From the NCBI RefSeq assembly GCF_040675855.1, contig NZ_JBEGIK010000001.1, forward strand, positions 2,914,001 to 2,978,000: 64,000 nucleotides of DNA. Reading direction: 5' to 3'. Under the pieces are notes generated by a model. That model saw nothing but the letters and a program-made list of their open reading frames with translations, ran no database searches and was not told the DNA's origin. Below are positions 18,096 to 26,715 of the stretch, piece by piece. Numbering within the stretch: position 1 is the stretch's first letter; every line of letters begins with the position of its first letter. The DNA is from Microbacterium sp. LWH3-1.2 (GTDB lineage Bacteria; Actinomycetota; Actinomycetes; Actinomycetales; Microbacteriaceae). Position numbers and translations under genes: made by a program.

Positions 18096-19211
18096 TCAGC
18101 GAGCCGCGTGAGCCCCCACGGTCGCGCCGGCGCGCTCGAGCGCGGTGTCGACGAGCTCGGTGATGAGCTCGGGGTAGGACATGCCCGACGCGATCCAGCA
18201 CTTCGGGAACATCGAGATCGGGGTGAACCCGGGCATCGTGTTGAGCTCGTTGACGTAGAGCCCGTCGGCGGTGAGGAAGAAGTCCACGCGCGCGAGGCCC
18301 TTCCCGTCGACGGCCTGGAAGGCACGGATGCCGAGTTCCTGGATCGCCGAGATCTCGTCGGCGGTCACGTCCGCCGGGCACACCACGTCGGCGCCGTCAC
18401 CGCCGAGGTACTTGCCCTCGAAGTCGTAGAACTCGCGGGTCGTGAGCACGATCTCACCGGGCAGAGACGCCCGCGGCGCCGCACCGCCGCGGCCTTCGAG
18501 GATCGCGACCTCGACCTCGCGGCCGACGATCGCCGGCTCGATGAGCACCTTGTCGTCCTCGGCGAACGCGAGGGCCAGGGCCGCATCGAGCTCACCCGGC
18601 TCGTGCACCTTCGAAACCCCGACGCTCGATCCCGCGCGCGCGGGCTTGACGAAAGACGGCTCACCGAGCGCCGCAGCATCCGCTCGCACGCCCTCCGGGT
18701 CGCTCTCCCAGCGCTCCTGCGTCACCGTGACCCAGGGAGCCACCGGCACGCCCGCGGCCTGCAGGACGATCTTCATGAAGTGCTTGTCCATGCACAGCGC
18801 CGAATCGAGCACGCCGCCGCCCGCGTACGGGATCTCGAGCGTGTCGAAGAAGCCCTGGATGGTGCCGTCCTCGCCGTGCACGCCGTGGAGGATCGGCAGC
18901 ACGACGTCGAGCGCGCCCAGGTCGTCGACCGTTCCGTCGGCGCGGCGCACGCGGAGTTCGCGCTCGCCGACTTCGGGCCACAGGATGCGGGTGCCGTTGT
19001 CGGCGACCTCCGGAAGCCTCTCGGCGTCGAGCGCGAACTTGCCGGGGTCGTCGTCCTCGAGGACGAACACGCCGTCGCGCGTGATCCCGACGGGGATCAC
19101 GCGGTAGCTGTCACGGTCGATCGCCCGCAGCACCCCGCCCGCCGTTGCGGAACTGATCGAGTGCTCGCTGGATCGACCGCCAAAGAGCACCGCCACCGCC
19201 GGCTTGTCCAT
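18096..19211 (-). CDS. ddl: D-alanine--D-alanine ligase
   Basis: Ddl makes the D-Ala-D-Ala dipeptide for peptidoglycan precursors. The 371-residue product starts MDKPAVAVLFGGRSSEHSIS, has the ATP-grasp core with HGVHGEDGTIQGF, AGGGVLDSALCMDKHFMK, KPARAGSSVGVSKV, and the metal-binding end ARVDFFLTADGLYVNELNTMPGF (split here as DFFLT and NELNTMPG). The first 101 nt overlap the 3' end of gpsA in another frame; both ends look authentic. It is the last gene of the leuCD-murA-plsC-gpsA-ddl run. Confidence 0.95.
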   Translation of the reverse strand: MDKPAVAVLFGGRSSEHSISSATAGGVLRAIDRDSYRVIPVGITRDGVFVLEDDDPGKFALDAERLPEVADNGTRILWPEVGERELRVRRADGTVDDLGALDVVLPILHGVHGEDGTIQGFFDTLEIPYAGGGVLDSALCMDKHFMKIVLQAAGVPVAPWVTVTQERWESDPEGVRADAAALGEPSFVKPARAGSSVGVSKVHEPGELDAALALAFAEDDKVLIEPAIVGREVEVAILEGRGGAAPRASLPGEIVLTTREFYDFEGKYLGGDGADVVCPADVTADEISAIQELGIRAFQAVDGKGLARVDFFLTADGLYVNELNTMPGFTPISMFPKCWIASGMSYPELITELVDTALERAGATVGAHAAR

Positions 19212-20247
19212 TCGTCGTCCTCTCGCCCTGGGGGGTGTCGTCGTCGGTCGTAAGGTGCGGCGCGATGTCACGAGGGTTCATGGTGCCGTCGAGCACCATC
19301 TTCACCTGCTCGACGATGGGCATCTGCACGCCCACCTCCCGCGCCAGCTGCAGGATGGGCGCGACGGACGCGAGCCCCTCCGCCGTCTGATTCATCTGCT
19401 TGACGACGTCGTCGAAGCGATACCCCTGGCCGAGCAGTCTCCCGGCGGTGTTGTTGCGGCTGAGCGGCGACTGGCACGTCGCGATGAGGTCGCCGAGCCC
19501 GGCGAGGCCCTGCAGCGTCTCGTGCTGCGCCCCGAACGCGACGGCGAAGTCCGTCATCTCGACGAGACCGCGCGTGATGATCGACGCCTTCGTGTTCTCG
19601 CCGTAGCCGACGCCGTCGACGATGCCGATGGCGACGGCGATGAGGTTCTTGAGCACTCCGCCGAACTCGGTGCCGATCACATCGGTGTTGACGAACGTGC
19701 GGAAGTACGTGTTGCGCGCGCGGCGCGCGACCGCCTCGGCGGTCTCCTGGCTCGTCGAGGAGATGACGGCGGCGGTCGGCTGCTCGCGCGCGATCTCCAG
19801 GGCGAGGTTCGGCCCGGATGCGACGGCGATGCGCGCGGGGTCGCAGTGCAGCTCCTGCTCGATCACCTGGCTCATGCGCAGGCCGGTGCGCCGTTCGACG
19901 CCCTTCATGAGCGACACGATGGGGGCGTCGTTCTGCGAGATCAGCGGGCGCACCGCCTTGAGATTCTGGCGCACCGCCTGACTCGGGATCGAGAGGTAGA
20001 TCTGCTCGGCGCCCTCGAGCGCCTCAGACAGATGGTGCGTGGCGTGCATATCGCGCGGCAGGTTGATCCCAGGGAGGTACTCGCTGTTGCGCTTGCCCTC
20101 CTGGATCTCGCTCGCCAGCTCAGGGCGGCGCGCCCACATCGTGACGTGGGCGCCGCCGTCGGCGAGGATCTTGCCGAACGTCGTGCCCCAGCTGCCCGCG
20201 CCCACGACGGCGACGCGCGGGCGCGCGGCATCCTGCCTACGGCTCAA
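19111..20247 (-). CDS. gpsA: Glycerol-3-phosphate dehydrogenase [NAD(P)+]
   Basis: GpsA reduces dihydroxyacetone phosphate to sn-glycerol-3-phosphate, the backbone for phospholipids. The 378-residue product has the Rossmann motif VVGAGSWGTTFGK, the NLIAVAIGIVDGVGYGENTKA segment (given here in part) with the catalytic Lys region, and MVLDGTMNPRDIAPHL near the normal C-terminus. After about residue 345 there is a Gly/Arg-rich tail (GQAGGGGALWRSIQ...) that exists because the frame runs 101 nt into ddl. Its start overlaps the plsC stop by 11 nt, fitting joint phospholipid synthesis with PlsC. Confidence 0.94.
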   Translation of the reverse strand: MSRRQDAARPRVAVVGAGSWGTTFGKILADGGAHVTMWARRPELASEIQEGKRNSEYLPGINLPRDMHATHHLSEALEGAEQIYLSIPSQAVRQNLKAVRPLISQNDAPIVSLMKGVERRTGLRMSQVIEQELHCDPARIAVASGPNLALEIAREQPTAAVISSTSQETAEAVARRARNTYFRTFVNTDVIGTEFGGVLKNLIAVAIGIVDGVGYGENTKASIITRGLVEMTDFAVAFGAQHETLQGLAGLGDLIATCQSPLSRNNTAGRLLGQGYRFDDVVKQMNQTAEGLASVAPILQLAREVGVQMPIVEQVKMVLDGTMNPRDIAPHLTTDDDTPQGERTTNGQAGGGGALWRSIQRALDQFRNGGRGAAGDRP

Positions 20248-21001
20248 GGCGACCCGTCTCCTTCTGGCCGTGATCGGCCGGGTTCCACCGCTGGGCGGGA
20301 GCGGGCTCGTCGCGCAGCTGGGAGAGGAGGCCGGAGATGTCGGCCATCACAGCGTCCGTCGCCTCGATGAGCGCGGTCTGCGACGAGGCCGCGCCGACGA
20401 AGCGCGTGAGGTTCACGGGGTCGCCCACGATCACGCGCACGCGGCGACGCAGCGGCCACAGCTTGAGCTTGCCGTAGCGCGGAAGCACCTGCTGAGAACC
20501 CCAGTGGGCCATCGGGATGACCGGGATGCCGCCCGCCAGCGCGAGACGGACCGCGCCGGTCTTGCCGCGCATGGGCCAGAGGTTGGGCTCGCGGGTGAGC
20601 GAGCCCTCCGGGTAGACGATCACACCGCGACCGTGCTGCACGAGCGTCTGCGAGGCCTCGAGCGTGGCGCGAGCCGCCGCGGCCGACGTCGCGCGCGCGA
20701 CCGGAACCATCCCGGTGGCGCGCAGCACCCATCCGAGCACCGGCACCCGGAACAGGCTCTCCTTGGCCATGAACCGGGGCGCGCGGCCCAGTCGCCACAC
20801 GGCGAGGGCGACCACGAGCGGGTCGATCTCGCTCATGTGGTTCGGCGCGAGCACGTAGGCGCCGTCACGAGGCAGCTTGCGGCCGTCCTCGATCTCGAGC
20901 TTGAAGAGGAGGCTCAGGAGCGGCACGAGAAGCCCCGCCAGGGGCCAGAACACGCTCGGTCGTGTCTTCTCGGCCGAGGCGTGCGGACGATCGGTGGCCA
21001 C
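20237..21001 (-). CDS. plsC: 1-acyl-sn-glycerol-3-phosphate acyltransferase (PlsC family)
   Basis: The enzyme transfers an acyl chain to lysophosphatidic acid to give phosphatidic acid. The 254-residue product has an N-terminal hydrophobic helix (FWPLAGLLVPLLSLLF), the catalytic HX4D motif NHMSEID, block II-III RFMAKESLF and the glycerol-phosphate site VYPEGSLTRE. It begins 4 bp after murA and overlaps gpsA, so substrate supply and acylation are encoded together. The exact substrate (1-acyl versus other lysophospholipid) is not proven by sequence. Confidence 0.9.
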   Translation of the reverse strand: MATDRPHASAEKTRPSVFWPLAGLLVPLLSLLFKLEIEDGRKLPRDGAYVLAPNHMSEIDPLVVALAVWRLGRAPRFMAKESLFRVPVLGWVLRATGMVPVARATSAAAARATLEASQTLVQHGRGVIVYPEGSLTREPNLWPMRGKTGAVRLALAGGIPVIPMAHWGSQQVLPRYGKLKLWPLRRRVRVIVGDPVNLTRFVGAASSQTALIEATDAVMADISGLLSQLRDEPAPAQRWNPADHGQKETGRLEP

Positions 21002-21005
21002 CGGG

Positions 21006-22388
21006 TTATCCGATGACGTCGAAGTCGGCGCCGAGCTGGTCGAGCTTGGCGAAGAACTTCTCGTATCCGCGACGGATGATCCCGACGTTGCGGACGACCG
21101 ACTCCCCCTCGGCGGCCAGCGCCGCGATCACATAGCTGTAGCCGCCGCGCAGGTCGGGGACGACGACATCGGCGCCGTGGAGCGGTGTCGGGCCGTTGAT
21201 GACGGCCGCTTGCTCGAGGGCTCGGCGGGGAACCCGGCGGCCGGGTGCGTCGATCCCGTCACGGTGCACGACGATGTCGGCGCCCATGAGGTTGAGCGCC
21301 TCGGTGAACCCGAGCCGGTTCTCATACACGGTCTCATGCACCGTCGACTCCCCCTCGGCCTGCGTGAGGGCGACGATGAGCGGCTGCTGCCAGTCGGTCA
21401 TGAATCCGGGGTGCACATCCGTCTCGACGACGACGGGCTTCAGCGCCCCGCCGCGGCGGAACTGGATGCCGTCCTCGCGGACGTCGAACCAGCCGCCGGC
21501 CTTGCGGAACACGTTGAGGAAGGTCAGCATCTCCTGCTGGCGCGCCCCGCCGACGAAGATGTCGCCGTCGGTCGCGAGCGCCGCGCATGCCCACGAGGCG
21601 GCTTCATTGCGATCGAAGATCGCGCGGTGGTCGTAACCGCGCAGCGAATCGACGCCCTCGATGAAGATGACGCGGTTCGGCTCGTAGGAGATGATCGCGC
21701 CCATCTTCTGAAGCACGGCGATGAGATCCATGATCTCCGGCTCGATGGCGGCGTTGCGCAGCTCGGTGACGCCCTTTGCCCGCACAGCGGTGAGCAGAAC
21801 CTGCTCGGTCGCGCCGACGCTCGGGTAGGGCAGCTCGATGTTCGCGCCGTGCAGCCCGCTGGGGGCGGTGATGCGGATGCCCTCGTAGCTCTTGTCGACG
21901 ACGGCTCCGAACGCGCGCAGCGCATCCATGTGGAAGTTGATCGGACGGTCGCCGATGCGGCAGCCGCCCAGGTCGGGGATGAGCGCCTCGCCGAGCAGAT
22001 GAAGCAGCGGGCCGCAGAACAGGATCGGGATGCGGGATGCCCCGGCGTGCGCGTCGATCTCCTCGAAGTGCGCCGCCACGGCGCCGCTCGGGTCGAGGTG
22101 GATCGTGCCCTCCTCGTCGCCGTCCACGACGCGCACGCCGTGGACCTCGAGAAGCGAGCGGACCACCTGCACGTCGCTGATGTCGGGGACGTCACGCAGC
22201 GTGCTGGCCGTCTCTCCGAGGAGAGCAGCGACCATCGCCTTGGTGACGAGGTTCTTCGCACCCTTGACCTCGACGCGACCGGTCAGCGGGCGCCCGCCCC
22301 GGATCGCGAGGACTTCACCGGTCAGTTCCTGCTCCCCCGCTTCGGCAGTGGTGCTTTCGCCGGCGGCGACGTTCAGGAGCGGCTTCAT
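21006..22388 (-). CDS. murA: UDP-N-acetylglucosamine 1-carboxyvinyltransferase (MurA)
   Basis: MurA transfers enolpyruvate to UDP-GlcNAc, the first committed step of peptidoglycan synthesis. The 460-residue product has VKGAKNLVTKAMVAALL near the N-terminus (K-N pair) and GGCRIGDRP carrying the fosfomycin-reactive Cys, so no intrinsic Asp-type resistance is predicted. An N-terminal extension of about 30 residues (MKPLLNVAAGESTTAEAG...) precedes the usual start of the fold. I chose the ATG at 22388; the open frame before it is non-coding in character. Confidence 0.94.
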   Translation of the reverse strand: MKPLLNVAAGESTTAEAGEQELTGEVLAIRGGRPLTGRVEVKGAKNLVTKAMVAALLGETASTLRDVPDISDVQVVRSLLEVHGVRVVDGDEEGTIHLDPSGAVAAHFEEIDAHAGASRIPILFCGPLLHLLGEALIPDLGGCRIGDRPINFHMDALRAFGAVVDKSYEGIRITAPSGLHGANIELPYPSVGATEQVLLTAVRAKGVTELRNAAIEPEIMDLIAVLQKMGAIISYEPNRVIFIEGVDSLRGYDHRAIFDRNEAASWACAALATDGDIFVGGARQQEMLTFLNVFRKAGGWFDVREDGIQFRRGGALKPVVVETDVHPGFMTDWQQPLIVALTQAEGESTVHETVYENRLGFTEALNLMGADIVVHRDGIDAPGRRVPRRALEQAAVINGPTPLHGADVVVPDLRGGYSYVIAALAAEGESVVRNVGIIRRGYEKFFAKLDQLGADFDVIG

Positions 22389-22462
22389 CGGGTGGTCCTC
22401 ACTTGGTGTGCAGAGGGGGCTTGCGACGGTCGGGCACCCGGGTTCTGGGCGCCCGGCCCGGC

Positions 22463-23059
22463 TTACGGAACGGGAAGTGTCCGCGGCCGCCACGCCTCTC
22501 GGCGAGCCTCGAACTGCGCGATCTTGTCTGCGTCGCGCAGCGTGAGCCCGATGTCGTCGAGCCCTTCGAGAAGCCGCCACCTAGTGTAATCATCGATCTC
22601 GAAAGCAAGCTCCAGCGCGCCGATGCGCGCCGTGCGAGCCTCGAGGTCGACCGTCATCGACACGCCCGGATCGGCCTCGATCGCGGCCCACGCGGCCTTG
22701 AGATCCGCATCCGAGATCACACCGGCGACGAGTCCCTGCTTTCCCGCATTGCCGCGGAAGATGTCGGCGAAACGCGGGCTCAGCACGACTTTGAAGCCGA
22801 AGTCGCGCAGCGCCCACACCGCGTGCTCACGGCTGGACCCGGTGCCGAAGTCGGGGCCCGCGACGAGGATGCTGGCACCCGCGTACGCCGGCTGGTTGAG
22901 CACGAACTCGGGGTCCTGCCGCCAGTTGGCGAACAGGGCGTCCTCGAAGCCGGTCTTGGTGACCCGCTTCAGGTAGACGGCCGGGATGATCTGATCGGTA
23001 TCGACGGCCGAACGCTTCAGCGGCGCGGCGATGCCGGTGTGCGTCGTGAACTTCTCCAT
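22463..23059 (-). CDS. leuD: 3-isopropylmalate dehydratase small subunit
   Basis: LeuD is the swivel-domain subunit that with LeuC isomerises 2- to 3-isopropylmalate in leucine synthesis. The 198-residue product begins [17 protein letters not shown] and has [31 protein letters not shown] (substrate loop) and [10 protein letters not shown]. The gene starts 1 bp after the leuC stop, so the subunits are co-translated. Confidence 0.96.
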   Translation of the reverse strand: MEKFTTHTGIAAPLKRSAVDTDQIIPAVYLKRVTKTGFEDALFANWRQDPEFVLNQPAYAGASILVAGPDFGTGSSREHAVWALRDFGFKVVLSPRFADIFRGNAGKQGLVAGVISDADLKAAWAAIEADPGVSMTVDLEARTARIGALELAFEIDDYTRWRLLEGLDDIGLTLRDADKIAQFEARREAWRPRTLPVP

Positions 23060-23060
23060 G

Positions 23061-24533
23061 TCAGACCTCCGTGCCCTCGGCTGCGGCCGCGACGGGCGCG
23101 GAGAGATCGCCCGGGCTCGCCAGGCGGCCCATGACGGCGGTCGCCGCCGCGACCAGCGGCGAGACGAGGTGCGTACGGCCGCCCTTGCCCTGACGGCCCT
23201 CGAAGTTGCGGTTGCTCGTGGAGGCGCACCGCTCCCCCGGCGCGAGCTGGTCGGGGTTCATACCCAGGCACATCGAGCACCCCGCGAAGCGCCACTCGGC
23301 GCCGAACTCCTCGAAGACCTTGTCCAGGCCCTCAGCCTCGGCCTCCAGACGCACCCGAGCCGACCCCGGCACCACCATGACACGCACGCCGTCCGCCTTC
23401 TTACGGCCTTCGATGACCGAGGCGAACGCCCGGAGGTCCTCGATGCGGCTGTTCGTGCACGAGCCCATGAACACCGCGTCGACCGGCACCGCCTTGAGCG
23501 GGGTCCCCGGCACCAGGTCCATGTATTCGAGCGCCCGCTCGGCTGCCGCACGCTCATTCGGGTCGGCGAAGTCGTCCGGCGACGGCACGGACGCGCTCAG
23601 CGAGACACCCTGACCCGGGTTGGTGCCCCACGTCACGAACGGCTCGAGCTCGGCGGCGTCGAGGAACACCTCCGCGTCGTAGACGGCGCCCTCGTCGCTG
23701 GGCAGCGTCCGCCAGTACGCGACCGCGTCCTCCCAATCCTGACCGGTCGGCGCGTGCGCACGGCCCTTGACGTACGCGAACGTGGTCTCGTCCGGCGCGA
23801 CCATCCCGGCCCGGGCGCCCGCCTCGATCGACATGTTGCTCATCGTCATGCGGCCCTCCATCGACAGCGACCGGATGGCGCTGCCGCGGTACTCGAGCAC
23901 GTAACCCTGCCCGCCGTTCGCCCCGATCTTGGCGATGACAGCGAGGATGATGTCCTTGGCGGTGACACCGGGCCGCAGCTCGCCCTCGACCGTGATCGCC
24001 ATCGTCTTGAAGGGCTTCAGCGGCAGCGTCTGCGTGGCCAGCACGTGCTCGATCTCGCTGGTGCCGATGCCGAACGCCATCGCACCGAACGCGCCATGCG
24101 TCGAGGTGTGCGAGTCACCGCACACCACCGTGATGCCCGGCATGGTCAGGCCCAGCTGCGGCCCGACGACGTGGACGATGCCTTGCTCCTTATCGCCCAG
24201 CGAATGCAGGCGCACACCGAACTCGGCGGCGTTGCGGCGCAACGTCTCGATCTGCGTACGGCTGGTGAGGTCCGCGATCGGCTTGTCGATGTCGAGCGTC
24301 GGGGTGTTGTGGTCCTCTGTCGCGATCGTCAGATCCAGGCGCCGCACCGGGCGCCCCTCCGCCCTCAGGCCGTCGAAGGCCTGAGGGCTCGTGACCTCGT
24401 GCACCAAGTGCAAGTCGATGTAGATCAGGTCCGGCTGACCGTCCTCGCCTCGGACGACCACATGGTCATCCCACACCTTCTCAGCCAGAGTACGGGGACG
24501 ATCGGGAATGCCGGATGCATCGGTCATGCTCAT
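23061..24533 (-). CDS. leuC: 3-isopropylmalate dehydratase large subunit
   Basis: LeuC holds the 4Fe-4S cluster of isopropylmalate isomerase. The 490-residue product has [30 protein letters not shown] (first cluster Cys) and [10 protein letters not shown] (the other two). The start is ATG at 24533 with GGAG upstream; a second ATG lies two codons in. It is first in the leuC-leuD-murA-plsC-gpsA-ddl direction of transcription. The 304-bp region upstream has its own features (terminator, repeats, hairpin), so it is probably separately promoted from terC. Confidence 0.96.
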   Translation of the reverse strand: MSMTDASGIPDRPRTLAEKVWDDHVVVRGEDGQPDLIYIDLHLVHEVTSPQAFDGLRAEGRPVRRLDLTIATEDHNTPTLDIDKPIADLTSRTQIETLRRNAAEFGVRLHSLGDKEQGIVHVVGPQLGLTMPGITVVCGDSHTSTHGAFGAMAFGIGTSEIEHVLATQTLPLKPFKTMAITVEGELRPGVTAKDIILAVIAKIGANGGQGYVLEYRGSAIRSLSMEGRMTMSNMSIEAGARAGMVAPDETTFAYVKGRAHAPTGQDWEDAVAYWRTLPSDEGAVYDAEVFLDAAELEPFVTWGTNPGQGVSLSASVPSPDDFADPNERAAAERALEYMDLVPGTPLKAVPVDAVFMGSCTNSRIEDLRAFASVIEGRKKADGVRVMVVPGSARVRLEAEAEGLDKVFEEFGAEWRFAGCSMCLGMNPDQLAPGERCASTSNRNFEGRQGKGGRTHLVSPLVAAATAVMGRLASPGDLSAPVAAAAEGTEV

Positions 24534-24705
24534 TGCTAGTCGTTCTCCTCTATGGGGACTGCGCCCGCATCGGGGTGGGGCCCGCGACGAAACTCCGCGA
24601 CGAGGGAGGCCTGGGACTAGGACTCGTCGCGGCCGCTAAGGAGAAGGCGAGCGATCCGCACGTGCCCAGGTTACCATCGCGCGAACGACGGTCCGCGCCA
24701 CCGCC

Positions 24706-24768
24706 GTCATCTGCCGTCTCTCGTCGGCCGCCCTGACGCCTCGAGCCTGCGTCATCTGCCGTCTCTCG
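24706..24768 (-). repeat. Two copies of an 18-bp direct repeat upstream of leuCD
   Basis: GTCATCTGCCGTCTCTCG occurs at 24706-24723 and, identical, at 24751-24768 (start-to-start 45 bp). The copies lie just upstream of the possible leuC promoter. They could be regulator sites (for example for an IclR- or Lrp-type leucine regulator) or an unrelated dispersed repeat. Confidence 0.6.
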
Positions 24769-24781
24769 CTCGCCCCTGACT

Positions 24782-24815
24782 CCTCGGGCGGCCGACGACG
24801 GTCGGCGGCCCGAGG
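24782..24815 (-). terminator. Terminator of terC
   Basis: CCTCGGGCGGCCGAC (24782-24796) and GTCGGCGGCCCGAGG (24801-24815) form a 15-bp stem with one mismatch and a GACG loop, 23 bp past the terC stop. Confidence 0.7.
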
Positions 24816-24837
24816 CGAAGCGTCTCGCAGGACGAGG

Positions 24838-25911
24838 TCAGCGACCGCCGTCCGAGTGCGGGTTGTCGACCGTGGGCGGCGTGCCCTTCTCATCCGCGAC
24901 GACAGCTGCCGCAGCATCCGCGCTCTGCGCCCTCTTCTCACGCGCGGAGGCGACGAGGCTCGCGACAGTCGCGACGAGCATCGAGACGACGATGACGCCG
25001 AGCGACATCCACGTCGAAATCTCGGGAGCCCACTCGATCGGTTCGCCGTTGTTGATGAACGGGAGCTCGTTCACGTGCATGGCGTGGAAGACGAGCTTGA
25101 GACCGATGAACGCGAGGATGAAAGCGATGCCGTAATGCAGGTAGCGCAGGCGATCGAGGAGGTCGCCCAGCAGGAAGTAGAGCTGGCGCAGACCCATGAG
25201 GGCGAAGATGTTCGCCGTGAAGACGATGAACGCGCTCTGCGTGATGCCGAAGATCGCGGGGATCGAGTCGATCGCGAACAGCAGGTCGGTGACGCCGATC
25301 GCCGCGAAGACGATGATCATGGGCGTCCACATCTTCTTGCCGTCGACGACGGTGCGGATCTTCGCGCCGTCGTAGTGATCGCTGATGTCGATCGTGCGGC
25401 GCAGCATGCGCACGACGAAGTTCTCCTGCTTCACGTCGGAGTCGTGGTCGCCGCCGGGGAAGGCTTGGCGCCACGCGGTCCAGACGAGGAACGCGCCGAA
25501 GATGTAGAACACCCAGCTGAACTGCTCGATCACCGCGGCGCCGACCAGGATGAAGATTCCGCGCAGCACGAGGGCGATGATGATGCCCACCATCAGCACC
25601 TCCTGCTGATAACGCCGCGGCACCGCGAACTGAGCCATGATCAGCACGAAGACGAAGAGATTGTCGATCGACAGGCTGTACTCGGTGAGCCAGCCGGCCA
25701 CGAACTGGCCGGCATACTCCGGCCCCGCGACGATCCACATGATGCCGGCGAAGATGAGCGCGAGAGTCACATAGAAGACCACCCACAGCGTCGACTCACG
25801 CGTCGAGGGGATGTGGGGCCGCTTCAGGATGAGAAGCAGATCTGCGACAAGGATCAGGGTGAGGATCACGAGGGATCCGATTTCGAACCAGAGCGGGAGT
25901 TCGAGGTCCAT
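24838..25911 (-). CDS. TerC-family integral membrane protein
   Basis: TerC proteins are multi-span membrane proteins associated with tellurium resistance and, in well-studied cases (Alx/MeeF/YkoY group), with manganese export. The 357-residue product has about eight to nine membrane segments, starting MDLELPLWFEIGSLVILTL, with the family acidic motifs SLSIDNLFVFVLI and LLFAIDSIPAIFGIT in symmetric halves. The C-terminal tail is Ala-rich and polar (SAREKRAQSADAAAAVV). Translation begins at the ATG at 25911. The leader upstream folds like a yybP-ykoY manganese riboswitch, which supports a Mn2+ role. Confidence 0.9.
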   Translation of the reverse strand: MDLELPLWFEIGSLVILTLILVADLLLILKRPHIPSTRESTLWVVFYVTLALIFAGIMWIVAGPEYAGQFVAGWLTEYSLSIDNLFVFVLIMAQFAVPRRYQQEVLMVGIIIALVLRGIFILVGAAVIEQFSWVFYIFGAFLVWTAWRQAFPGGDHDSDVKQENFVVRMLRRTIDISDHYDGAKIRTVVDGKKMWTPMIIVFAAIGVTDLLFAIDSIPAIFGITQSAFIVFTANIFALMGLRQLYFLLGDLLDRLRYLHYGIAFILAFIGLKLVFHAMHVNELPFINNGEPIEWAPEISTWMSLGVIVVSMLVATVASLVASAREKRAQSADAAAAVVADEKGTPPTVDNPHSDGGR

Positions 25912-25940
25912 GGAGGGCCTTTCGAGGGGATGTACGAGGG

Positions 25941-26060
25941 GTCGGCGGAATCCGAAAGTCTCTCCCCCGCCGACTTGACCGCCAGCAGCGCGCACCCGGG
26001 GTCGCTCTGTCGGGACCCGTGATGACGGATGCGCGTATCGGGATACTCCCTCTCGCTCGC
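25941..26060 (-). promoter_or_regulatory. Candidate yybP-ykoY (Mn2+) riboswitch in the terC leader
   Basis: On the minus strand the leader reads GAGGGAGTATCCC (around 26041-26053), then a stem CGCGCA/TGCGCG (26030-26035 with 25989-25994), then a perfect 8-bp stem GTCGGCGG/CCGCCGAC (25941-25948 with 25967-25974) whose loop has GAGAGACTTTCGG. From memory, the GGGAGTA element and a GAGAC-containing L3 loop are the conserved docking loops of the Mn2+ riboswitch. The terC start follows 30 nt later. No alignment was possible. Confidence 0.6.
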
Positions 26061-26157
26061 AACAGGATACAGGGTCGACAGGGTCCGCCTGTTTGCGCGT
26101 GAGACGATCCGGTCGATGCGGACACTGACACCGTGAGAGACAATTCGGAGGATGGGG

Positions 26158-26715
26158 ATGGCCGACGACGATCTGCCGGGCGACGCCGAGCTCGTGGCGC
26201 GGGCTGCGGGCGGGAGCGAGCACGCCTTCCGCACGCTGTACCGGGCGTACGTGCGCCCGGTTTACTGGCTGGCGCACGGCCTCGTCGGTAATCCGGCGGA
26301 CGCAGAGGAAGTCACACAGGAGACGTTCCTCGTCGCCTGGCGCAAGCTCCCCGGCCTCGACCTCGCCGGCGAATCGCTGCTGCCCTGGCTCGCGACGATC
26401 TGCCGGTTCCAGTCCGCGAACCGCATCCGCCGGCAGCGCCGCGACCGCGAGCACACCGCCGCAGCCGCCGATGAGACGCTGCCGTCGACGGTCGACGTCG
26501 AACAGCAGGTGATCGACGACCGCCTGGCGGAGGCGATCCTGAACGCGGTCGCGGGCCTCGGTGAACTCGACCGCGCCATCTTCCGGCTGTGCGCGACGGA
26601 GGGGTACGCCTACCAGGCGGCCGCCGACGAGCTCGGCGTCGCCCACGGTGTCGTCCGCAATCGTCTCTCCCGTATCCGCACCCGTCTGCGGACCGTAGTG
26701 AAGGAGAGCACATGA
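26158..26715 (+). CDS. ECF-type RNA polymerase sigma factor
   Basis: The roughly 185-residue product has sigma-2 (ELVARAAGGSEHAFRTLYRAY, given in part; DAEEVTQETFLVAWRKL for the -10 region) and sigma-4 (AILNAVAGLGELDRAIFRL with the helix-turn-helix YQAAADELGVAHGVVRNRLSR). I chose the ATG at 26158 because GGAGG lies 6 nt before it; another ATG at 26152 is too close to that site. The next gene overlaps by ATGA and encodes a membrane protein, the usual ECF/anti-sigma layout, although the partner is a DUF4349 protein rather than a classical anti-sigma domain. Confidence 0.92.
   Translation: MADDDLPGDAELVARAAGGSEHAFRTLYRAYVRPVYWLAHGLVGNPADAEEVTQETFLVAWRKLPGLDLAGESLLPWLATICRFQSANRIRRQRRDREHTAAAADETLPSTVDVEQQVIDDRLAEAILNAVAGLGELDRAIFRLCATEGYAYQAAADELGVAHGVVRNRLSRIRTRLRTVVKEST

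Larger units (their letters stand above)
24534..24837. other. Intergenic region between terC and leuC
   Basis: Read on the minus strand it contains, in order, the terC terminator, an 18-bp direct repeat, a possible -10 (TAACCT, about 24668-24673), and a hairpin GCGACGAG/CTCGTCGC (24597-24604 with 24623-24630) in the leuC 5' region. I looked for a leucine-rich leader peptide and found none. A short open frame (MVTWARADRSPSP) ends at about 24636 but has no ribosome-binding site. Confidence 0.5.

Noticed and set aside
24636..24676. Short ORF MVTWARADRSPSP as a leucine leader peptide
   Set aside because: No leucine codons, no ribosome-binding site, and it overlaps the possible -10 box of leuC.
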